A stretch of 10,112 nucleotides of DNA from positions 1-10,112 of the forward strand of contig JAEXKM010000203.1 in assembly GCA_023445705.1 (NCBI GenBank), given 5' to 3'. Positions 5,937 through 10,112 of the stretch are shown one piece after another. The notes under the pieces were generated by a model that saw nothing but the letters and a program-made list of their open reading frames with translations, was not told the origin of the DNA and made no database searches. Position 1 is the stretch's first letter, and each line of letters begins with the position of its first letter. A program made the translations under genes and the position numbers. This DNA comes from Pseudomonadota bacterium. GTDB lineage: Bacteria > Pseudomonadota > Alphaproteobacteria > Caulobacterales > Caulobacteraceae.

Positions 5937-6027
5937 GTGTCATCCCAGGATGAGCGCTCCGCGAAGCCACCTTCGACAAGCGCGGCGCGAATGGGTCGCG
6001 GTTTTGCTTCGCAAACCGGGATGACAC
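5937..6027. repeat. 91-bp palindromic intergenic repeat (REP/MITE-like)
   Basis: Perfect 10-bp terminal inverted repeats GTGTCATCCC (5937-5946) and GGGATGACAC (6018-6027) enclose further symmetric pieces: GAGCGCTC (5952-5959), a CGAAG/CTTCG hairpin with a 4-base loop (5962-5975), and GGTTTTGC/GCAAACC (6000-6017) with one bulged T. The TCATCCC...GGGATGA ends are typical of dispersed palindromic elements in alphaproteobacterial intergenic regions. It contains no gene. It lies 40 bp after the desaturase stop and may fold into a transcript-ending or stabilising structure. Only one copy is in the window, so the dispersed nature is inferred. Confidence 0.65.
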
Positions 6028-6030
6028 CAA

Positions 6031-6059
6031 GAGGGGAACCTCGCCTTATTTTTCCCCTC
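6031..6059. repeat. 8-bp inverted repeat upstream of pmbA
   Basis: GAGGGGAA (6031-6038) and TTCCCCTC (6052-6059) are perfect complements around a 13-base centre containing CTTATTT. It starts four bases after the palindromic element. The A/T-rich centre could be a -10 (TTATTT, 6046-6051) with ATGACA (6021-6026) as a distant -35 at 19 bp, making this a candidate operator or promoter for pmbA; the match is weak. Confidence 0.4.
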
Positions 6060-6113
6060 CGACAGCCTTGGCGAGAACAACCGCTCCTTGCCGCCGGCCG
6101 CGCATCCAGCCAT

Positions 6114-7454
6114 ATGGCCTTGATGGAAGAGAGCCTGCTAGCCGATGTGGTCGCCGCCGCGCTAAAAGCCGGAGCCGACGCCGCCGAAGCCGTGGGCGCG
6201 CAGCGTAGCGCGCTCGGCATCAATGTCCGCCTGGGCGAACTCGAAGAGGTGGAGCGCGAGGAGAGCCGCGATCTGGGCCTGCGCGTGTTCGTCGGCCAGC
6301 GGCAAGCCACCGTCTCCGGTTCCGACATTTCGCCGGCCGCCCGGGCCAAGCTCATCGAGCGCGCCGTGGCGATGGCCAAGCTGGCGCCCGAGGATCCCTA
6401 TGCGGGCCTCGCCCCCAAGGAGCGGCTGGCCAAGGGCCCCTACCCCGATCTCGACCTCTACGATCCGCAGGAGCCGACGCCCGAGTCGCTGGAAGACGTC
6501 GCACGGGCGGCCGAGGATGCGGCGCGCGAAAATCCCAAGGTGACCAACTCGGAAGGCGGGTCGGCGTCAGCCTCCTCGTCGCATTGGCGACTGGTGACCT
6601 CGACCGGCTTCTCGGGCGTCTATCACGCCTCGGCGTTCTCGATCACCGCCTCGGTCGTGGCCGGGGACGGCGAGACCATGGAGAGCGGCTATGATGGACG
6701 CTCGGCGCGCTGGCGCGCCGATCTGCCGACCCCGCAGTCCATCGGCCAGGAAGCCGGCCGCCGCGCGGCCCAGCGACTGGGCGCCCGCAAGATCGACTCG
6801 ACCACCGCCCCGGTGATCTTCGAGAACCGGGTGGCGATGTCGCTGATCGGACCGCTGATCGGCGCGATTTCCGGCCCCTCGATCGCCCGCGGAACCTCCT
6901 TCCTCAAGGACAAGCTGAACGCGCAGGTCTTCGCCAAGGGCGTGAACATCGTCGATGATCCTCACAAGGTTCGTGGCCTGGGGTCCTCGCCCTTCGATGA
7001 CGAAGGGGTCGAGAACCGCCGCTGGGCGCTGATCGAGGACGGGGTGCTGACGACCTGGCTGATGAACTCGGCCTCGGCCCGCCAGCTCGGCCTGGCGACC
7101 ACCGGGCACGCTTCTCGCGGGCTGGCCGGCGCCCCTGGCGTTTCGACCAGCAACCTGACCCTTGAGCCCGGCGCGCGCAGTCAGGCCGAACTGATAGCAG
7201 ACGCCGGCAAGGGCCTGCTGATCACCTCGATGTTCGGCCCGTCGCTGAACGGCAACACCGGCGACTGGTCGGTGGGCTGCTCGGGCTTCTGGTTCGAAGA
7301 CGGCCAGATCGCCTATCCGGTGACCGAGATCACGGTCGCGGGCAACCTGATCGACATGTACGGCCGCCTGATCCCAGGCTCTGATCTGGAGATACGGGGT
7401 TCGGCCAATGCGCCGTCGATCCTGGTCGATGGTCTGGCGATCGCCGGACGCTGA
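6114..7454 (+). CDS. pmbA: TldD/PmbA-family metalloprotease subunit, PmbA type
   Basis: A 446-residue cytosolic protein of the TldD/PmbA family. In E. coli PmbA (TldE) pairs with TldD to proteolyse unfolded small peptides such as the microcin B17 precursor and the CcdA antitoxin. This protein lacks the HExxxH zinc motif of TldD, so it is the PmbA-type, non-catalytic partner; TldD must be elsewhere. The N-terminal domain runs to about residue 190. The C-terminal domain carries the family hallmarks, including NTGDWSVGCSGFWFEDGQIA (379-398), followed by PVTEITVAGNL and ending in SILVDG. The start is uncertain. ATG 6114 and ATG 6123 are in frame and neither has a Shine-Dalgarno. Its stop overlaps the cysQ start (TGATG), so they are one operon. 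Confidence 0.92.
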   Translation: MALMEESLLADVVAAALKAGADAAEAVGAQRSALGINVRLGELEEVEREESRDLGLRVFVGQRQATVSGSDISPAARAKLIERAVAMAKLAPEDPYAGLAPKERLAKGPYPDLDLYDPQEPTPESLEDVARAAEDAARENPKVTNSEGGSASASSSHWRLVTSTGFSGVYHASAFSITASVVAGDGETMESGYDGRSARWRADLPTPQSIGQEAGRRAAQRLGARKIDSTTAPVIFENRVAMSLIGPLIGAISGPSIARGTSFLKDKLNAQVFAKGVNIVDDPHKVRGLGSSPFDDEGVENRRWALIEDGVLTTWLMNSASARQLGLATTGHASRGLAGAPGVSTSNLTLEPGARSQAELIADAGKGLLITSMFGPSLNGNTGDWSVGCSGFWFEDGQIAYPVTEITVAGNLIDMYGRLIPGSDLEIRGSANAPSILVDGLAIAGR

Positions 7455-8248
7455 TGACCACCGCCGCCCAAGACCTGGAATTGATCAGTGAGGCGGCGCG
7501 GGAAGCAGGCCTGCTGGCCATGCGGCTGCGAGACGCCGGGCTGGAAACCGCCTTCAAGGAGGGCGACTCGCCGGTCACCAATGCGGACCTGGCGACGGAC
7601 GCCCTGATCAAGCAGCGCCTGACCAGCGCCCGGCCCGACTATGGCTGGCTTTCGGAAGAGACCCCGGACGATCCGGCGCGCCGAGCCCACCGGCGGCTGT
7701 TCGTGGTGGACCCCATCGACGGCACGCGGGCCTTCATCAAGGCTCGCCCGTGGTGGGCCGTGTCGGTGGCGGTGGTGGAGGATGGCCAGCCCATCGCCGG
7801 CGCCGTCTACGCTCCCGATCTCGACGAGATGTTCCAGGCGACCGCCAGCGGCGGCGCCACCCTGAACGGCGCCCCCATCCGGGCGGGCGAACGCGATCGG
7901 GTCGAAGGCTGCGGCATGGTCGGCGACGCGCGGATGTTCGCGCACCCCGCCTGGCCGACGCCCTGGCCGGAAATGCGCATCGAGGCGCGCAACTCCACCG
8001 CCTACCGGATGTGCATCATCGCGTCGGGGGATTTCGACGCCACTCTGGCCCTGGTTCCGAAATTCGACTGGGACCTGGCCGCGGCCGACCTGATCGCCCG
8101 CGAGGCAGGCGCCTATGTCGGCGACCATCTTGGGCGCCCGTTCGCGTACAATGGCGTTAAACCTTCACAACCTAGTCTCGTTTGTGCGGCGCCGCGTCTC
8201 GCCCCATTGATCCTTGAGCGCGTACGGCATATCGCACTACCAAATTGA
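7454..8248 (+). CDS. cysQ: 3'(2'),5'-bisphosphate nucleotidase CysQ / inositol monophosphatase family
   Basis: A 264-residue Mg2+-dependent, Li+-sensitive-type phosphatase. CysQ removes the 3'-phosphate from phosphoadenosine phosphate made during sulfate assimilation and sulfation. The metal-binding signature is complete: E68-E69 (LSEE), D86-PIDGT (86-91) and W206-D207 (WDLAAAD). D44 in SPVTNADLATD is the usual first acidic ligand region. The length and the ISxAAREAG N-terminus fit the CysQ branch better than SuhB (inositol monophosphatase), but the sequence alone does not exclude a broader inositol-phosphate substrate range. It overlaps pmbA by one base and is followed after 17 bp by the DUF4170 gene, the usual alphaproteobacterial order. 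Confidence 0.85.
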   Translation: MTTAAQDLELISEAAREAGLLAMRLRDAGLETAFKEGDSPVTNADLATDALIKQRLTSARPDYGWLSEETPDDPARRAHRRLFVVDPIDGTRAFIKARPWWAVSVAVVEDGQPIAGAVYAPDLDEMFQATASGGATLNGAPIRAGERDRVEGCGMVGDARMFAHPAWPTPWPEMRIEARNSTAYRMCIIASGDFDATLALVPKFDWDLAAADLIAREAGAYVGDHLGRPFAYNGVKPSQPSLVCAAPRLAPLILERVRHIALPN

Positions 8249-8265
8249 CCAGTTTGGGAAAGACC

Positions 8266-8502
8266 ATGCCCGAAAAACAACTCCTGCACCTTGTGATCGG
8301 CGGCGAGCTCGCGGATCTTGAGCACAATACGTTCCGAGACCTGTCCAAGATCGACCTGGTCGGCGCCTATGCCAGCCACGACGAGGCTCTGGCCGTCTGG
8401 CGGCGCAAGGCGCAAGCGACCGTGGACAACGCGCTGATGCGCTACTTCATCATCCACGCGCACAAGCTGCTGGATCCCGAAAAGGACCCACAGAAGGACT
8501 GA
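8266..8502 (+). CDS. DUF4170 family protein
   Basis: A 78-residue small cytosolic protein of unknown function. It matches the DUF4170 pattern from end to end: KQLLHLVIGGEL (4-15), FRDLSKIDLVGAY (23-35), W45 in the AVWRRKAQATVDNA segment (43-56) and MRYFIIHAHKLLDP (58-71). The family is alphaproteobacterial and usually lies between cysQ and the Kdo transferase gene kdtA. The ATG at 8266 is preceded by GGGAAAG at a usable distance. An in-frame TTG at 8245 would overlap the end of cysQ and adds only poorly conserved residues. It is probably the last gene of the pmbA-cysQ operon. No catalytic motif is visible. Confidence 0.88.
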   Translation: MPEKQLLHLVIGGELADLEHNTFRDLSKIDLVGAYASHDEALAVWRRKAQATVDNALMRYFIIHAHKLLDPEKDPQKD

Positions 8503-8517
8503 GAAAGTCCCTTAGAT

Positions 8518-8553
8518 GGCCCCCAGCCCAGGCGGATCGCTCTGGCGGGGGCC
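8518..8553. terminator. Hairpin between convergent genes
   Basis: GGCCCCC (8518-8524) pairs with GGGGGCC (8547-8553). The stem continues with GCC (8526-8528) and GGC (8544-8546) after a one-base bulge, leaving a 15-base loop. It lies in the 63-bp gap between the DUF4170 gene (+) and the phosphatase gene (-), so it could serve both strands. There is no T-run, so the mechanism is uncertain. Confidence 0.5.
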
Positions 8554-8565
8554 TCCCCCGAAGGC

Positions 8566-9246
8566 CTATTCCCGCTTGAGAATGCCTTCGGTCAGCAACC
8601 GCCCCCACATCTGGGCGCGGAAATCGGCCTTGATGGCCGCGGGATCGTAAGCGTCGCTGTCGACCCACTCCAGGAAGCTCTGCCCCTTGGGCTCACCCTC
8701 GGCGAGATACCGCTCGAAGGTGTAGTCGAGCACTCCGGTCTTCCCCTGCTTCACATGCAGATAGCGGATATGAAGCTGGTCCAGCGCCTCGCGGATCGGC
8801 AGACCCTTGCGGAAGTGCATGTAGAAGACGCTCATGATCCCGGCCCGGTCAGCGCCGGACTTGCAGTGCATCAGCGCCGGATACTCGATCGTCTCGAACA
8901 GTTCCTTGGCGCCATGCACGCGGGCGCGGCTCGGCACCTCGCGCGAGGTGATGGTGAAGTCGACCATCTTCAGGCCCAGGCGCTCGCAGGCGTCCCGCTC
9001 CAGCGCATAGAAGCTGGCGTCGAAGCCGCCGCGCAGGTTGATGATCGTCTTGATCCCGCGCTTCTTCCACTCGGCCAGTTGATGGGGCCAGGGCTGGTTG
9101 GCCCGGACCAGCTCGTCGCTGATCCAGTGCGCGTTGGAGAAACCCAGCCGCAGATAGGCGTGGTCCTTCCAGAGATAGTCCAGATAGGTCGAGACCCGCC
9201 CGCCGGGCGTGGTGAGATCGAATCCGGCCAAGGGAGCGTCCTGCAT
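8566..9246 (-). CDS. Tyrosine/dual-specificity-type phosphatase
   Basis: A 226-residue cysteine-dependent phosphatase. The P-loop is H127-C128-KSGADR134 (HCX5R), with C128 as nucleophile and R134 binding phosphate. D96, 32 residues upstream (MVDF), is placed right for the general acid. TIINLRGG (67-74) is the strand typical of bacterial DSP-like phosphatases. There is no signal peptide. Substrate may be phosphotyrosine, a phospholipid or lipid A phosphate. Caulobacter has a CX5R phosphatase, CtpA, needed for lipid A phosphate removal, and this gene lies near an MsbA-like exporter, so an envelope role is worth considering but unproven. The ATG at 9244-9246 has no Shine-Dalgarno. A TATCTA box seven bases upstream suggests a leaderless message. 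It is convergent with the DUF4170 gene. Confidence 0.85.
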   Translation of the reverse strand: MQDAPLAGFDLTTPGGRVSTYLDYLWKDHAYLRLGFSNAHWISDELVRANQPWPHQLAEWKKRGIKTIINLRGGFDASFYALERDACERLGLKMVDFTITSREVPSRARVHGAKELFETIEYPALMHCKSGADRAGIMSVFYMHFRKGLPIREALDQLHIRYLHVKQGKTGVLDYTFERYLAEGEPKGQSFLEWVDSDAYDPAAIKADFRAQMWGRLLTEGILKRE

Positions 9247-9253
9247 GGGCGGC

Positions 9254-9259
9254 TAGATA
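9254..9259 (-). promoter_or_regulatory. Possible -10 box giving a leaderless phosphatase mRNA
   Basis: TATCTA on the minus strand ends seven bases before the phosphatase ATG, so a normal start site would be the A of the ATG. A recognisable -35 is lacking (TTCCAC is found 17 bp upstream). The lack of any Shine-Dalgarno supports leaderless translation, but this is a weak motif. Confidence 0.3.
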
Positions 9260-9302
9260 GGGGGTTTGCCGAGCCGGTGGAAGTTAGGCGCGACCGAGCG
9301 TC

Positions 9303-9719
9303 CTATTGGAGGGGCTTCAAGACGGCCGTGAAGCCCGCCACCTTGCCCGAACTGGGCGTCAGGGCGCAGGTGAAGGTGAAGTCCCGCCACTTCATGCCCG
9401 AGCGGACCGTGCCGCTGCCGGTCAGGCTGCGGGTGCTGACCAGGGTGAGGGTCGCCGGATCGTCGGTCCCCAGGAACACGCGGTCGGCGTCGGGCACCTG
9501 CTTGCGCAGGGCCGGCAGCGCGGCGGGGCGGCAGATCACCTCGGCCACCTTCTTGGCGTTGCTCCAGCCGGACGCGAGCTCGCGCTCCCCGGGGCGCTTC
9601 AGCCCGGCGATGGCGTGAGCGATCTTTGCGTTCTGGGCGGGCGACAGGGCCGGTTCGGTCGCCGGCGGCGCGGGCGCGGTCGCAGCGCTCATCAGCAGGG
9701 CGATCTCGACAAGGCGCAT
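9303..9719 (-). CDS. Small probably exported protein, unknown function
   Basis: A 138-residue protein. The N-terminus MRLVEIALLMSAATAPAPPA looks like a short Sec signal peptide, with cleavage plausible after ATA (15) or APA (17), followed by a Pro/Ala-rich linker to about residue 27. E5 inside the hydrophobic stretch is unusual. The mature part has two cysteines, C63 (VICRPAALPA) and C118 (FTFTCAL), which may form a disulfide in the periplasm. The C-terminal KWRDFTFTCAL...VAGFTAVLKP is reminiscent of DUF930-type proteins, but I am not sure of this. The start at ATG 9717-9719 is supported by GGAGGAG seven bases upstream. Longer in-frame starts would destroy the signal peptide. It is 56 bp upstream of the phosphatase on the same strand and divergent from the ABC exporter. 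Confidence 0.75.
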   Translation of the reverse strand: MRLVEIALLMSAATAPAPPATEPALSPAQNAKIAHAIAGLKRPGERELASGWSNAKKVAEVICRPAALPALRKQVPDADRVFLGTDDPATLTLVSTRSLTGSGTVRSGMKWRDFTFTCALTPSSGKVAGFTAVLKPLQ

Positions 9720-9762
9720 TGGTTCTCCTCCGCCGGGGCGCTCCGGCTCCAGCCAAGCCGAC

Positions 9763-9790
9763 ACCATATTCCCGCCGAGCCCCCAACCAA
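9763..9790 (-). promoter_or_regulatory. Possible promoter for the exported protein
   Basis: TTGGTT (9785-9790, minus strand) and TATGGT (9763-9768) are 16 bp apart, giving a leader of about 37 bases that contains the GGAGGAG ribosome site of the exported-protein gene. Both hexamers are imperfect, so confidence is low. The same gap must also contain the promoter of the divergent ABC exporter; TTGACT at 9801-9806 (+) is a candidate -35 without a clear -10. Confidence 0.25.
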
Positions 9791-9837
9791 AGACGCCTTC
9801 TTGACTTCGCCGCCCTGACAGCCGACGCCAAGGACCG

Positions 9838-10112
9838 ATGAACGAACCTGCCGACCTTCCCACCCGCGCCGTCATCGCGCGGATCGCGCGAACCTACATG
9901 GCCCCGCGCTGGAAGGGCTGGACCGTGGCGATGATCGCGGCCATCGCCGTGGCCTATCTCAGCGCCAGCCTGATCCAGATCCTGGAGCCGGCGATCAACG
10001 ACCTGCTGGTCAATCACAAGCCCGGCACCCTGCTGTCCGTCCCACTGACCATCGCCGGCCTGGCGATCGCGCGCGGCCTGGCCCAGGTTATCCAGGCCAG
10101 CCAGGTCAACCG
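9838..10112 (+). CDS. ABC exporter, MsbA-like, N-terminal part (cut by window end)
   Basis: The first 91 residues of a protein that continues past the window. It begins MNEPADLPTR, then VIARIARTYMAPRWKGW, a first membrane helix at about 29-47 (TVAMIAAIAVAYLSASLIQI), and a periplasmic turn EPAINDLLVNHKP that leads into a second helix at about 64-85. This pattern (..LEPAINDLL.., then GLA..RGLAQVIQ..) is the start of the transmembrane domain of type IV ABC exporters, especially lipid A flippase MsbA of alphaproteobacteria. The nucleotide-binding domain is outside the window, so substrate and completeness cannot be judged. Start ATG 9838-9840, with AAGGA three bases upstream. It is divergent from the exported-protein gene. 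Confidence 0.8.
   Translation, partial: MNEPADLPTRAVIARIARTYMAPRWKGWTVAMIAAIAVAYLSASLIQILEPAINDLLVNHKPGTLLSVPLTIAGLAIARGLAQVIQASQVN

Noticed and set aside
6114..7454. TldD rather than PmbA
   Set aside because: No HExxxH zinc motif anywhere in the protein, and the C-terminus matches the PmbA branch.
9253..10017. Long open frame on the minus strand (254 codons) across the exported-protein gene and the ABC exporter start
   Set aside because: Its translation is Arg/Gly/Pro-rich low-complexity typical of a GC-rich shadow frame. It contradicts the exporter on the plus strand and the well-supported 9303-9719 gene.
1..10112. CRISPR array, tRNA, rRNA, transposase, phage or toxin-antitoxin genes
   Set aside because: Read on both strands; no repeat-spacer pattern, tRNA-like cloverleaf, transposase motif or paired small toxin/antitoxin genes were seen.

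Overview
The window is GC-rich chromosomal DNA of an alphaproteobacterium, most likely of the order Caulobacterales (Caulobacter/Phenylobacterium type). The evidence is strong G/C third-position bias, starts that look leaderless, a DUF4170 protein, the style of the ubiA and pmbA-cysQ genes, and a palindromic intergenic repeat. Assignments rest on motif recognition only; no database search was possible.

Layout. (1) 19-816 (-): SAM-dependent methyltransferase. A 385-bp gap follows, holding a possible 24-codon ORF with an unusually perfect Shine-Dalgarno. (2) 1202-2134 (+): ubiA, ubiquinone biosynthesis, convergent with (3) 2159-2575 (-): a MerR-family regulator. (4) 2576-2721: regulatory region between merR and the SDR genes, with two TTACG-N4-CGTCA sites, a third half-matching copy, all spaced exactly 35 bp, and a near-perfect 23-bp palindrome. 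(5) 2722-4223 (+): two overlapping short-chain dehydrogenase/reductase genes. The second lacks the usual Asn of the catalytic tetrad. (6) 4341-5896 (+): a TetR-family regulator, apparently leaderless with an operator inside its promoter, overlapping by one base a membrane fatty acid desaturase. (7) 5937-6059: a palindromic repeat element and a second inverted repeat. (8) 6114-8502 (+): pmbA, a cysQ-like bisphosphate nucleotidase and a DUF4170 gene. (9) 8566-9719 (-): a CX5R tyrosine/dual-specificity phosphatase and a small probably exported protein. (10) 9838 to the window end (+): the N-terminus of an MsbA-type ABC exporter.

How it fits together. ubiA, pmbA, cysQ and DUF4170 are, as far as I recall, commonly grouped in alphaproteobacteria, often followed by lipid A/LPS genes such as kdtA and lpxK. 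Here the group appears split by a block (2159-5896) of two regulators, two SDRs and a desaturase. That block looks like a regulated lipid or acyl-chain modification module, which is inference. The MsbA-like exporter and the phosphatase at the right end are consistent with an envelope-biogenesis neighbourhood.

I found no tRNA, rRNA, CRISPR array, insertion sequence or prophage gene. The clearest new signals are regulatory: the triple 35-bp-spaced motif plus palindrome at 2597-2680, and the operator/leaderless start of the TetR gene at 4306-4341.
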